Below, in pieces: positions 1-12,314 of a DNA stretch of 64,000 nt. The stretch comes from Boswellia sacra (lineage: Eukaryota > Streptophyta > Magnoliopsida > Sapindales > Burseraceae). Both the position numbers and the translations under genes were made by a program. The stretch spans positions 248,001 through 312,000 of the forward strand of contig SNVD02009593.1 in assembly GCA_013180625.2 (NCBI GenBank). The letters are read 5' to 3'. The notes below the pieces were generated by a model. It ran no database searches and was not told the DNA's origin. It saw nothing but the letters and a program-made list of their open reading frames with translations. Every line of letters begins with the position of its first letter. Positions within the stretch are counted from its first letter, which is position 1.

Positions 1-1267
1 TATCCCCCTATCCCCTAGACTTAAGGACTTTAATCAAAGATCTAGCAATTACTTCCAGATTCTATGGTGGGGGATTCTCAGTTGACTTTTCCTTGGCCCC
101 TTGGTCCCTAGGCCTCTTGAATAGCCATTTAATTTCCATGAAACGGTTTTAGCACTAGCATGGTAAATTTTTTAGGCTTTAGTACACTGTTTATATTGTC
201 TAGAAAATAGGTTTGGCTAATTTTCTAGGCTATAAGTGTTGTTGTGTTTGAACGTTGGCTGTGGGAGGTTTTTCATTCTATTTTCCATTATGTCATTAAC
301 TCCTACCATTACCATATCAAACACCTTTGGGTTAAAGGCTACGTAATTTTCTCTGTTTGGGTTAGGGGCTGTGTTTTGGTTTTTGGTTGATGTTTAGGTT
401 TGGGTTACCTCCACCTTTTTCTACTTCGTATTTCTGTGGCCAATTCCACTTTTTCCTACATCATCTTCTCCTCTTTCTTCCTCCTCTATGTTTTCCTTCC
501 TAGCTTTCTCTAACCATTTCCTCAAATCTGCCATTGCAGGGCCAACTACAGCATGATTTCCACTCGGCTGAAACGTCCTTCTCCGACATGAGGGTTGTGA
601 GCAAAGTTCTCTTCTTGTCTTAAAGTATTGTGTTTTAAGATCACCATGTTTGTCATAGAGATGAGAAAGAGATGGGGCTTTTGTTCTGCAATCCTCTTGA
701 CTGCTTACTTTCCCACAAACGACGCCAGTTTTATGTACCAACAATTGTTCCTCATAGAAGACCAAATCAGTAGCCCGTTTTCAACTCCAAGACCCTATAA
801 CGGCCCAACGAACTCTGTTCGATCTCCATGCTACACGACTCCTCCATGGGCAGTAAGGTGGCTACCTACAAAGGCACTTCGATGCTTAAGTCAGGATTTT
901 TCTAATGGATTTCAGATAACCAGAACAACACAAAAATAGTAATAGTTAATATGAATCAAGTATATCATAGACAATCAATAAGCTAATAGGTTGTATCTTG
1001 GAGATGAAAAATAATAAGAAGAAAATGGGTTCCCCTTGAGAACGAGTTTCCCCATTGTATATATTGATCTGTTTTGGGCAAAATTCCCCCTGGGAAGATG
1101 ATTTTCCCTCTGTTTATCTTCATCTCAAGCCACTATCGTCTTCCCAAGGCCATTCTGGAGCCTTTTTTTCTTGTAGTGTTCCTTGTATATCGATTACTTT
1201 CAGTAGCTTATATTTTCACTTTTGGCTTCCCTTCTTTTGAGAATACTGCCTGCTGACGCCCCCCACA
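1..1267 (-). mobile_element. Partial, decayed Ty3/gypsy-type LTR retrotransposon (5' end)
   Basis: Read on the minus strand this looks like the 5' end of an LTR retrotransposon: an LTR at about 1267-734, then a leader, then a broken gag-like frame. Just inside the LTR the minus strand reads TGGCGTCGTTTGTGGGAA, which resembles the stretch that follows the 5' LTR in many plant gypsy elements. A 114-codon open frame (765-421) follows; its best part reads AMADLRKWLEKARKEN and is rich in Glu, Lys and Arg, but I cannot match it firmly to a known gag. Frames below 420 are closed. The element would continue past the left edge of the window, so its other LTR and target duplication cannot be checked. 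The lineage (Tat/Athila-like) is a guess. Confidence 0.5.
734..1267 (-). repeat. Probable 5' LTR of the gypsy-type element
   Basis: On the minus strand this 534-bp stretch starts TGTGGGGGGCGTC and ends TTGGTACA, which fits the TG...CA rule for LTRs. Near its 3' end it has CTGACTTAAGCATCGAAGTG followed by CCTTTGTAGGT, a pattern I know from the 3' part of plant gypsy LTRs. A PBS-like sequence lies immediately next to it. No second copy is in the window, so both boundaries rest on motif recognition only. Confidence 0.45.
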
Positions 1268-1658
1268 TTTCTAGCCTCCTTTACCCCTAATGTTCACTGT
1301 GCAAAGTTCTTCCTTCCTATTCTCTTCCAGTTTCCTCTTCCCGCCTATTAGTCCCTTCCTTGGTTTCCCCTGTAGGAATTTGAATTTTTTCTGTTGCTTT
1401 CTCTACCACCCCACGTGAAGCCACAACCCTCATAACTGCTCACAAGTTTTATCTTTTTATTTGACTTTTCCCAACAAAAAGAAATGGATAAATTGCTAGA
1501 CAGGCTGGGCTTAAAGGAAATGGTTTACTTCAATAAAAAAAGGATTTGTAGGAAAGTTAGGTTCTAGGCTGTGTTGGGCTTGGGCTCTTAGGATAGTTTT
1601 TTTCACCTTCATGTCAACTACCTTCATGTCAACTCCTAGGATATATATACACAAACAA

Positions 1659-1681
1659 ACACACACACACACACACACACA
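1659..1681. repeat. (AC)n microsatellite
   Basis: An uninterrupted AC dinucleotide run of about 11 units, preceded by a short ACAAACAAAC stretch. A 15-bp tandem duplication of ACCTTCATGTCAACT lies just before it at about 1604-1635. Confidence 0.9.
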
Positions 1682-3126
1682 AAGTAATATTGCATCGGGA
1701 GTACTGTTTAAAAGGTTTAAAATTAATGTCTTTGATTTGTTTCTAATATCAAGTGTTACATAGTTGTATGGATCATGGAATGATAAAAAATAATATTCCT
1801 ATAGTTTTCTTATAATATGTAAGATTTTGTGTTTTTGTATTTGTTTTGTTTTTGGTTTCGTTGATATTGCTCATCGTGATGAGATGGTCTTGATATAGTT
1901 GTATATACCAGGAAATATTATATACTAAGGTAGTTCTTTAAATGCACAGACCCAATCCACCTGACGATTGTCTTTGAATGTGCACGTATAAATCATCTAG
2001 ATTCCCGCAAACTGGCAATGGAAAAGTAGCTACATGTACAAAGGATACAAAGTAGAAGCAATCCTTTTTCAGCCTTTCAAAATTCGATATCCCGTTCCAA
2101 AATCATTACATAATTGAGACAACACAAATTTTAACAACTCATAAAATGAAAATCTATATACTCAAAATAATTACCATAATAACAAATTAAATACGCGCCT
2201 GATGTTGTAATATAATATTAATTAAGTATATTGTATTGCAACAAATCCATTTGACATGGCCAATTTATAGTAATTACAGATATATCTAACAATTGTAGAC
2301 ATCAAATATCTCTCAACAGACAAATCAAACAGTTTAGGAATCCTTCATTACTCTCACACATTTGTGTGACAGCTATTAAATTGTATTAGAACTCTTAACA
2401 AATTTATGAACACATACACACAATAAGCCTTCAAAATCGGGATCAAAGAGCACAACCATAGGATGCATTCCCATAGCATCCGATTAAATGGTTTTATCTT
2501 TTGTTTTTGTTATTTATTTATTTTTTAAATATGCCTATATATATCCACTAATGTTCGGACATATTATAATCATTAATATTTGACTAATTAATATCTTCTT
2601 TTTAGTCGCTATTTCCTGACCTAATATTATTCCTCGCCAATTGTTGTTATTAATTATTATCAACACAATAATATCCGTCTATCTCTAAACAATTCATGCT
2701 TGTCATGGTCAAATAGGAGTGAGGAAACACCAATATATATACAATTTCTCTTAAATGATTGTCAAAGAAAAAAGCGAAAAAAAATTAAAAAGTGCTAGTT
2801 TTAAATTAATGATTTATGAGACCCAGCATATATACTTAGAATATCAGAAGAGGATGAAGGATTGATGGGCTTCAAGAGACAAGTCAAGGTCCTAGAGGCA
2901 ATTAGAGGGTGTATATGTACATCAAATACATGTATATATATGTTGACTAAAAACTCTTTACTCTCGTCATATAAACAAGAAATATTATGAAAGCAACAGA
3001 TGTGTTTGAGGGTTGTCGAGCAAATAATAATAATAATACAAAATAAATGTTACCAAATGTTTGATTATTACGTACAAATAATACTAAATTTTTAGCAAAA
3101 CTTATACCAGAATGGTACTAAATAAT
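1682..3126. other. AT-rich intergenic DNA, no gene seen
   Basis: I find no convincing coding frame, splice structure or terminal repeats here. It has short A/T runs and a few TATATA stretches only. Confidence 0.5.
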
Positions 3127-3302
3127 CCTAATCTGGATCTGGGTAGTTTCCATATATGTAATATGTAAGTGGCTGCAATCAGGAATTGTTTCGCTCTTTT
3201 GCCTGTGTTGGACAAGGAGCTGGTGCTCGTCTGTTGCACTTCTGTACTATGTTCCTTGTGGGAGGCAGTTTCCTCGACAAAATTTTCAAACTTGTGAGGC
3301 AG
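3127..3302 (-). pseudogene. Fragment of SLX1-like exon 3
   Basis: This stretch is a diverged copy of the last exon of the complete SLX1-like gene at 47010-47203, plus some of its downstream flank. Shared blocks on the plus strand are CCTAATCTGGA in the flank (3127 and about 46930), AAGTGRCTGCAATCA, CGCCTGTGTTG (here TGCCTGTGTTG) and CAGTTTCCTCGACAAA (CAATTTCCTCGACAAA in the gene). Exons 1 and 2 are not found near it, and short indels break the reading frame, so it cannot encode the nuclease. It sits about 44 kb from the intact gene in the same orientation. The pairing was made by eye; percent identity was not computed. Confidence 0.7.
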
Positions 3303-4739
3303 ATCCAGGAATTTTTTCTAAACCGAGCTGACTTTAATTAGGAAAGGCTTGATAGTACTAGAAAATTTTATTGATAAAAAGCCTACCCCTAAAATTACAT
3401 ATTTGATACATAAACAAAAGTAAAACTAAAATACCAAAAATATACAAAAAAAACTTCTAATACAAATACAATGATTAATACACTACTAAAGTCGTACCCT
3501 ATAATATACTGTATCGTAAAATTCGACAATTATCTCATATGAATCATTATAATCAATACAAAGGATGAATACATTATTAAAATGATTTTATCATAAACAA
3601 CTTTTTTATTTTATAATCATTGTTATTTAAAACTTTATCCAAATATATTAAAATGTCTCTAAACAATTTTAGTCAGTTTATTACATCACAATCATTTACA
3701 ACCCATGAAATAATAGAAGCCTAACTCCAATAAAAGTGTTATCTTCAAATTGCACTCTTTAATATCTTACACTGCATAATATTCTCCCTCATAATCAATT
3801 TATCAAAATCTATAAAATAAGACATTAAAACTAATTCTTAAAATCCACAAATCAAATCTAAATAATAAAACACTAACTCAAATTAAATTCTTAAAAATTA
3901 AAAAATATATTCTAATATCTTACACAAATATTCTACATCACTATTAATTTATTTAAACTCATCAAATAAAATGTTAAAAATAATTATAACTCACAAACTA
4001 AATTTCTAAATTGAACTCCAATCTTGAATAATTATATATAGAGATAAAATAATTTCCTTAAAAGCTTAAAAAATATATGAGTTATTCTTCTTTCAATAAG
4101 AGTTAATAACTGGCAAACATTTTTCAAAAGATAAAATAAAAGATTGAAGAGAAAAGAGAGAAAAATTATAGAAGTTTCAGTCTGCTAGTTTCATAAAAGA
4201 GACAGGTCATTGGATAACGTTTGAAGCTTTGAATTTGGCAAACTATGAAGAATTAAAATTTATATGTAATGACTCTTTTAACTGAAAAATTACTTAAATA
4301 CCTATATCAATTTAATTAATTCAAATTTTATTAATTAGCTTCATTCCCTCCAATCCATAACTGAAAGCAGCGTACTCCTCATCAACGAATCCAGAACCCC
4401 TTAGCATTTGCTTTCGTGACCGCTTCCATTGGCCCTTCAAATTTGAAGCGCTTGCATTACCGCTTCCATATCTAACACACATTCTGACATTAGCATTTTG
4501 CTCCAAGGAAAACACAGCAAAGCGAAGGAGGAGACGAAGAGGGAATCGGAGACCGATGATTTCAAGAGTGAAATCAAACCGGTTAGCTGTAGGAAAACAA
4601 TGGAAAAGATATGAAATGTAGACAAATTTGAAATTTGAAATTTAGGAAATTAGCGATTTTGTTGGATGTTTGATGTTGAATACATGTGTTTCGAGTGTGT
4701 TGGATGGTTACTGGAGGTAGATTGACTATTAAAAATCTA
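3303..4739. other. AT-rich intergenic DNA, no gene seen
   Basis: Very AT-rich, with many short A and T runs. Two overlapping minus-strand frames of about 60 codons (4321-4625) have no recognisable domain and no splice context, so I do not call them genes. No terminal repeats were seen. Confidence 0.5.
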
Positions 4740-6660
4740 CTTTGGGAGCTTGGGATGTGCGAAAATGGTAGTCGTTAGTGTGCAATGTGTTTGACGATGA
4801 AGGAAGACAATGACAAGTGTCGAACTGGCCATCTAGACCTTCGTTTGACACACGACATCAAATGGGTTGATTGTGTCTAGTGTCGATTAGAGATAGTTCG
4901 ACAGTCAACATACGTAATCCGATGGAAACAACACACGATGACATTGTGTTGTGCATCAGTTTTTAGCAAGATCTGAAACGAGATAGACATGTCCGACAAT
5001 GGGTGTGTGTCGGTTTCACAAAAAACTGATAATTGAAAGTGCTTCTTGTAAGTTTGTCAGTCGTGTAAATCCGACATACACAACCTGTCGAGCGCGTGTA
5101 TCGCACATTAGATTTTTGGAGAAATCGACAGCAAGCATCATGACATCGTGTGTCAGATTTCCTTCTGTCGTGCATCAAGGTTTGTCAAGTGTTATAGGGA
5201 AACTAACGGCTGACATACTAACATCGAGTTTCATATTTTATAAGTGTCGTGTGTCGATTTTTGTCGAGTGTTGTCGAGTTCTATCGAGCATTTACGCAGG
5301 TTTGCATTTTTTTCATGTTTTGAAAAGTTTTTCTTAAGGTAAATATTTTTTGTCTTTATATAAAGGCTTGGACATGGCAAATGGGCATGGGCTTACATTT
5401 AACTTGAAGACAGGCGAGCATTACCACAATGTGATTACGAATTTGTCGAGTTAGGATTGTATTCAATGGATTCGTTCCACTTTGACCGAGCTGCAATAGG
5501 AAATGTTTCAGAATATCTAATTTGAGCAGTACTTAGAGATTCGGGCGCTGACATTTCCATCGTAGCTAGTTCATAATGTTTTGCTATGAAAGGTGGAGAC
5601 AGTCAGATATGATAACAAGATGTGGTTCCTCATTCAAGATGCAGTATATATCATTCAGTAATAATATGCAAATTTTCTATTACTTTTGTAATACTTCTGT
5701 TATTTATACATTATAACATTTAGTAATTTTCTTTTCAGGGCGGTTTATCCACTTCTTTGCACACAAGATTGGACTCATAACTGGTTTGAAGTTCGCTGCT
5801 AAATTACCAAAAATTTTCAATGTCCAAAATCCATGCACATTATTGGATACATACTTTCAGGGTCAAGACACGAAGCTCAGGGAATTTTATCTGTTATTTC
5901 AGAAAATAGATGTGCATGTTACTCTGGATGAGGATGTAATGAAACTGGCAGTGCACTACGTGTTGGAGGTCTTTTTATGGGATGGGATTAGTGTCGTTTC
6001 ATTTCTCGTCAGTTGCTGAATTTTGCAAATACGTTGGATAACTTTAATGACTATCCATGGGGTTCAGTGTCTTACGACTGGACAATTAAAGAAATGAAAA
6101 AATAATTGCGCGGGAGATTACAAAAACACAAGAAATGAAAGCCGACAAAGGAGGAAAAGCGAGAACAAATTGAGAGGTACAACTTACAGGGGTGCCCATA
6201 TGCTATACAGGTCATTAAATAATTTGCATTGACGTGAGTTGTATGCATTTAGATAAAAAAATGAATGGGTTTATAACTCGTTGTTATTTGTTTTACAGGT
6301 TTGGTTGTATGAGATTGTGCCATATATTGGTGACACATACGGCTGTATTGGGGATGACTTCATGCATAAGATTCCATGATTGTTGAAGTGGGAGACATCG
6401 ATAACACCGCCCGAGGAGATGATCCTACTTGACGTGATTAACATGAGGAGGAGGGTTAGTTTATTCGTATTCCATTTCATTTGTTTCGATTTCTTATATG
6501 TACATGTTTTGTATTGTATTTAAGATAAAGTATTGTTTTCTTTTTGCAGGCCCGTCCTTCAATCATTTTGGAGCCGATTGAGACAGAGAGTGCTATGGAT
6601 TAGTACAAAAGACTCTTAAAGGTTGTTGGGAAAGTTGTAACATCATAACATCGTAAGTAA
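4740..6660 (+). mobile_element. Decayed DUF1985-bearing transposon remnant (probably Mutator-like)
   Basis: The left part (about 4740-5290) is unusually rich in GTGTCG, TGTCGA and CGACA words on both strands, like the subterminal repeats of some large plant DNA transposons. The right part (5395-6655) is a broken DUF1985 gene. In plants DUF1985 domains often occur in transposon-captured genes that also carry a Ulp1-type protease, but no protease part is visible here. I could not identify both termini, so the limits and superfamily are inferred. Confidence 0.45.
5395..6655 (+). pseudogene. DUF1985 domain gene, broken
   Basis: Three or four exon-like blocks spell a DUF1985 domain. The first (about 5480-5665) has FEQYLEIRALTFPS and then DNKMWFLIQDAVYI, matching the family pattern of a membrane-like or cap-like N-terminus followed by a WFL motif. 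The second (5737-6213) has LITGLKFAAKLP and, after a frame change, FNDYPWGSVSYDWTIKEMKK. The third, after a TTTTACAG acceptor near 6298, has VWLYEIVPYIG. Stop codons interrupt the blocks, for example TGA within the third at about 6378, along with frame changes near 5970. The function of DUF1985 is unknown. The gene is not expected to give a full protein. Confidence 0.65.
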
Positions 6661-6874
6661 AAAGTGAAAATAGTAATAATAGTAATAGTAATATTAGAGT
6701 TATAATCTATATACAATCTAAATTTTACAATTTAATATGATAGTTTATATGATAAAATTCTATTAAAGATATAACTTTTTTCATTCTTTTCTATTTTTTT
6801 CGTCATCTAATGAGATGTAAGTGATTTTATTTGAACCCCATTTTTTCTTAATATTTTCGACTCTTATTTAATTA
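6661..6874. repeat. Single arm of an AT-rich MITE-like sequence
   Basis: The stretch at about 6700-6775 (core AATCTAAATTTTACAATTTA) closely resembles the arms of the inverted-repeat sequence at 57673-57850. Only one arm is visible here. The rest is AT-rich with no gene. Confidence 0.35.
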
Positions 6875-7342
6875 AAAGAAAATTATAACTTCAGAAAATT
6901 TAATTGCGATTCATTAAAAAAACAGACTATTTTAGCTTAAGAATTTACGCTCATTATTTTAAAAACGTGCAATCACCATTTGTATTGTAAATATTTTTAA
7001 TTTCTAATGATCTAACATTTCAAAATAACTTTGTATAACTAATCGATTACGATATTATACTTTAATATATTTAGAAATATAATAATTTTTTTGAAAAAAA
7101 ATTGATTAGATATATATTTTTTTTCTTTTTGTGAAACGTGCTTTTATAAATATTTTGGATAAGCTTATGAAAAGATATTTTTTTAATTTTCTTATAATAA
7201 TATTTTATTAAAGATTTACCTTTTAAATTTATGTTAGGATTAGTTTTAGAATTATAAAGATGTGTTAATAAATATATAGTTTTATTAAATCTTAATTTCG
7301 TGGATGTACTTAAAAAATAAGTGTTAAACTTAAAAGTTATTT

Positions 7343-7477
7343 GGGCAAATATCACGAACCACCCCTACCTTTTGCCAAAATTACGTTCGTGCACAAACTT
7401 TAACACTTTTTGTCATCAAATACCCCTGTACTTGTGAAAAGTATTCATTGACCACCCGTCCGTTAAAATCTCCGTTA
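7343..7477 (+). repeat. Left terminal inverted repeat of the MULE
   Basis: About 135 bp ending TCCGTTAA, matching the reverse complement of 13263-13399 with few differences. Its outer end abuts the 9-bp target duplication. Confidence 0.92.
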
Positions 7478-8286
7478 AAAACCAGTAAATAACTTGAAAT
7501 TAGAGGGTTATAACGGTCTTTTCACAAAAAAGTCCTAGATATATAAAAGTGAGAAGTCAACGAATAAAATAATGAGCACTTTATCTGGAACAAAGTTGTC
7601 CCCACAATAGTTGTCATCGTCTTCGACTTGGCGTGAGCCTTGAGCTTACTGTGCGTCACCTCACTGTAGACATCATCGACTGAGACCGCAAGAAATCTAT
7701 TGAAGCTATAGTGAGTAATGGGTAATGATCTCCCCAGAGTAACCTCAGCTTTTGTTCAGTTGCATGGACATTAAGAAGTGCTTGGGTCGTTTGGGTTTGT
7801 CATAGTGTCACTAACGTAGTGGGAATATTATAAATTTTGTACGATTTTAAGTGTTTTGTTGTTACAAAACTCTATCGTCTGAACCGATTTATGATTTTCG
7901 AACATTGTTGAAACCCTAGATTTTATAGAAATTTGGGGGAATTTCAAATTGATGGGAAAAATGAGTAATTTATGTGACAAGTTGGTTGAATGAACTGTTA
8001 TATTAACATGCATGCAATATTTCTAAGTGAAACTCGTGTGCATGGGTTCTTCATTCACTGTTTATTATATTTCTGTTAGTTTTGTAAGTATTTTTCTTTG
8101 TGATTTTTATTATGTACCTCGTACATGTCAATATCTATGGTGTATGCAATATTTCTTCTATTAACTGCAGTGGTGCATGGTTCCTGCCTTTGTTGTTTAA
8201 TATTCTTATGTGATAGCTAACTAAATTTTTTTAATACTTTTTTTTCCTTATCTATCCCAATACTTGATGATGCATTCAGTCATTAG
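7478..8286. other. MULE interior before the transposase frame
   Basis: This stretch probably holds the promoter, leader and a first intron of the transposase gene. I cannot place a TATA box or first exon with confidence. The T-rich run TTTTTTTTCCTTATC near 8238-8255 followed by an ATTAG acceptor at 8282-8286 suggests that the 8287 exon may be internal. Confidence 0.4.
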
Positions 8287-11200
8287 ATGGCTATTTTTTT
8301 CTTAATTTTGCAATATTTGGATAGTGAGTATCCAATAGGAGATGTCGACCCTGACACAGTTAGTTTAATAGGGTTGTTTCAAGCTGCTCTGTATCATTGG
8401 AAATTAGAGGTTGTAGATCATACATATGTTAATTTCTTTGTCAGTTTACCATGGAATGGACAGAAATATCTCATTGACAGTGATTCTAAGTTCTTGCAGT
8501 CGTTACATATGTATGAAGTTAATGGTTTGACTGAATTAAAAATCACAGTTGAGATTATTACCCACCATATTGACCCACTAGCAAAGATGTTACCCGATGA
8601 CTTAGGAGGAATTAAGCCACCACAGATAGAGTTGCCATGTGTTGTAATGAATTCAGAAAATGAGAATGAAACTGAGTTGCCTAACCTTGAAAAAAATGTT
8701 GAAGCTGTACCAACTTCACCCATGTTACCTAATATAGTTCAAAAAGAAGTTAATGATATAGAAATTGAGAGCCAAAACTTAGAAAAAAAAATCCAATAAA
8801 TGAACCAACAAGTGGTGATTTATCCCCTAGAGGGCTTGAAAGAGTTAGTGACGTTGAAACTGAGTTGCCTAACTCAGTACAAAATACTTTTGTAGAACCA
8901 TAATTTAGTGAGTTACCTGCTGCATGTGAGAAAGAAGTTAATGAGCATGATAATCAATTGCCCAACTTAGAAACCAATGCAGAGACTCACCCTATAGAAG
9001 CTGAGGTGCCTAATGTAGGTGAAACTGAGTTATCTAACATTAATCCAAATGAAACTATAAGTGAAGGGTCAGTAGAACAGTCAATAGGGCATAGTGAGTA
9101 TGATATAGATACTAACTCTAATGCAGATTATAGGCCAGAAGCTAGTGTAGAGTCTCAACATGATGATGCAGGGGTAGACAGTGGTAGTGGGAATAGTGGT
9201 GAAGAGGAGTCAGCTGATGATAGCTCCCATTACCAAAGTGATGGTGAGAATTTTCAAAAACTAGTTAGTGGTTCAGATGACGAAGAAGTAGGTAGTGCTA
9301 GAATGGCAAGGGTACACAGGCAAAATTTATTTACTGAGGGCTTAGATGGTGAGATTATATTGAGGGTGGGGCAAGCTTTTGATAATTTGAACCATTTTCG
9401 ACAAGTACAAAAAGAGTACTCAATTAGGAATGGTATAAAGCTTAAAAGAGTGAAAAATGAGAGGGATAGAGTTACTTGTAAGTGTGCTACACCAAAATGC
9501 CCTTGGAGGATTCATGCCTCCAAAACTCAGGACCTTGTAACATTCCAAATCAAGACCTATTATCCTGAACATAAATGCTCGAAGGTACCTGACACCCTTG
9601 AGTGCATCTATACTTGGATTGCTAAAAAATGTGAGGTTCATTTTAAAGAAAATCCAAACTTAGGTGTAGACTGGTTAGAAAAAGATTTGAAGAGAAGATT
9701 TGGCCTTGAACGTTCAAAACAGAAACTGTATAGGGTTAGAATGCATGCTCTTCAAATCATAGGTGAACACCATCAGAATGCCCTTAATTTATTACATAAA
9801 TATGCAAATATTGTCTAGCTTCACCAAAATTTCTAGGCTTTTTTATTAGTTTTCCTACTCAGAGGAAAGGGTTTGTTGAGGGTTGCAGGCCTTTTCTTGG
9901 TGTAGATGGGTGTCACCTGAAGGGTCCACTAGGAAGGGTGCTTTTAACTACTGTGTCAATTGATGCCAACAATGGTATGTTCCTTCTAGCATTACCAGTT
10001 TGTGAGGTAGAGTGTACATCAACTTGGAATTGGTTTCTTCAATTATTAGGAGAACACATAGGAGGGGTTGATGGGTATGGATTGCCTATAACTTTCACGA
10101 GTGATAGGCAAAAGGGTATTCTTAATGCTTTAAATGAACAATGGCCATATGCATCATCAAGGTTTTATGGTAAACACTTGTATGATAATTTCAAGAAAGG
10201 ACACAGTGGACCAGGTTTGCAATTATTATTCTCGAAGGCATGCAACGCAGCCAATATCCTTGACTTTAAAACTGCCATGGAGGAAATCAAAGATGTAGAC
10301 CCAGGTGCCTTTGACTATTTGTCAAAGATTCCTATCACTAGTTGGAGTAGACATGCGTTTGACGAAAGGGTCAAAGTTGACCATGTTACAAACAACATTA
10401 AAAAGTCATTCAACTCCTGGATCAATAGACATAGAAGTCAAACTTACTTGAGCATGTTAGAGGACATCAGAAGGAAGACAATGAAGAGGATGCAAAAAAA
10501 GTAAGCAACTTTTTTATTCCAATAGTGCACACTGTTTTCTTAATACTTTGACATTTTATGTCATTTTGATTATTTTGTTCATTTTTAAATTTAATCAACA
10601 GGTTTATAGAATGTATGAGGTGGCATGGTGATGTGGGTCCCAAGATCAAAACCATTGTTAGTGAAAGGGGGAAATCGAGTAGAGCGATGGAGATGATTTG
10701 ATGTGGAGATTTCGAATTTGAAGTGGTTAACAGAGGGAGGGTGTATATTGTGAGGTTAAATGAGAGATTTTGCTCATGTGGACTATTTCAAATATCTGGA
10801 ATCCCTTGTACACATGCAATTGCTGCTGCAAATGAGAGGAGAATTGATATACATCAATTTGTAGATAAGATATTGTCGAGGGATAGGTATATAGCATCAT
10901 ACAACCTTTACATAAAGCCAATTGAAGATCAAAGTGAATGGCCAGAAGTGACTTGCAATAACTTAGAGGCTCCCAAGATCAAAACCAAAGCAGACAGGCC
11001 AAAGAAAGCAAAGAGGAGGGCAGTAGATGAAGCTAGCCCATCAGGCCGTCCTTTGTTTACAATGAGGTGCACAAATTGTGGTGGCTACAACCATAATAAA
11101 AGAAGTTGCAAGTCTGCCCCACAGCCAAAAAAGAAAAAGGTTATAAATTCTGTTGCTAACTACTTCTTTTAATAACTTGATAATGTTTAAGGCTCGAACC

Positions 11201-11720
11201 TCCTCATCTCAGCAAGGTTTAGCTTCCTCATCCCAACAACCCTCAAGGTCATCTTAGCAAGCCCAGTGGTCTCTAGCATCATTATCATCCCAACTTTCAC
11301 AACAAACCTCATCTCAACAAGGTTTAGCTTCCTCATCCCAATAACCCTCAAGGTCATCTCAGCAAGCCCAGCTGCCCCCCAGATCATCTCAGCAAGCCCA
11401 GCAGCCTCTAGCATCATTATCATCCCAACTTTCACAGCAACCCTCATCTCAGCAAGGTTTAGCTTCCTCATCCCAATAACCCTCAAGGTCATCTCAGCAA
11501 GCCTAGTTGTCCCCAGATCATCTCAACAAGCCCAGTAGCCCCTAGCATCATCATCATCCCAACTTTCACAGCAACCTGCACATGTAACTCAGACACCTCC
11601 ACCATTGTCTCAAGCATCACAAAGTCATGGATTTACAACTCCTCTATCCTCACAACAATCAATGGGGTCAAGCACATCCAGAAGAGGGAGAGGTAAAGAA
11701 AGAGGTAACTTTTATGCACA
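8287..11720 (+). pseudogene. MuDR/MULE-type transposase gene, broken
   Basis: Blocks appear in the usual order. An N-terminal region (8287-8799) has DVDPDTVSLIGLF. An acidic linker leads to the MuDR N-terminal domain, GQAFDNLNHFRQVQKEYSI to TYYPEHKC (about 9370-9580), with the zinc-binding CKCATPKCPW. The MULE DDE domain has VDGCHLKG (about 9905) and TFTSDRQKGI (about 10095) around catalytic acids. Then come a SWIM finger CSCGLFQISGIPCTH (about 10770-10820) and a CCHC knuckle CTNCGGYNHNKRSC. An intron is visible at about 10501-10601. The gene is broken: an A-run frameshift lies near 8790, stops occur at about 8901 and 9818, part of the domain before VDGCHLKG is missing, a TGA lies at about 10699, and several stops fall in the Ser/Gln-rich tail. 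The usual Cys before the HLYDNF motif is absent (RFYGKHLYDNF). Confidence 0.9.
11195..11580 (+). repeat. Minisatellite coding for a Ser/Gln-rich transposase tail
   Basis: About three imperfect direct repeats of 108-133 bp share CAAGGTTTAGCTTCCTCATC and CCCTCAAGGTCATCT. Read in the transposase frame they give SSQQGLASSSQ and PSRSSQQAQ type repeats. Several Gln codons have become stops (TAG or TAA), so the tail is no longer open. Confidence 0.8.
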
Positions 11721-12314
11721 TAGAAGTCAAAATTTTTATTTAAGTTTCCTATGATTCTTACTTATTCATCTTTTTATTTAAGTTTCCTGTGATTCTTACT
11801 TATTCATCTTTTTATTTATAGTCACAAGGTGGTTCAGACAAGACAACTATTGAAGATCAAGCTAAATTCTCCTCGGAGTGTGGTGCAAACTTCCATTTTT
11901 TTGTTATTTTGTATGGTGAGGGTTTGGTTGCTATTTATTTTGTAAATGAGCTAGAATAGTCCTCTATGTCCAGTGTGCTGTAAGTTAGGGCATAATCTCC
12001 AATGTGCTATAAGTTAGGGCATGGGCATAGTCATATCATTATTTTGAAAATATTGTTATGCTACATATGGCACCATAGCATTATACACATAGGACATAAT
12101 ATTCAGAACAAAAACTGTTAACAGGTTTGCTAAGCTTGTACTTTTACTTCTTTTGATAATGGCAATATGGTTGTCTACTTTTGTACAATTTCAGTTTGCT
12201 TATGTGTATGTCACTAACACACTAACACATAATTTTATATTGCATTTTGTTCCACAAATATTGCTTATCATTACATTACAAGGCATGCAAGTAAGCACCT
12301 TAGGAAAAAATACA

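Noticed and set aside
4321..4625. Two overlapping minus-strand frames near 4.5 kb
   Set aside because: No domain; short and overlapping in different frames.
7071..7355. Minus-strand ORF of 94 codons
   Set aside because: Extremely Lys/Asn/Phe-rich low-complexity translation of AT-rich DNA; its start overlaps the MULE target site and copy B does not keep the frame.
11195..11580. Regular repeats that might suggest a CRISPR-like array
   Set aside because: The units are coding minisatellite repeats without uniform spacers, in a plant nuclear transposon.
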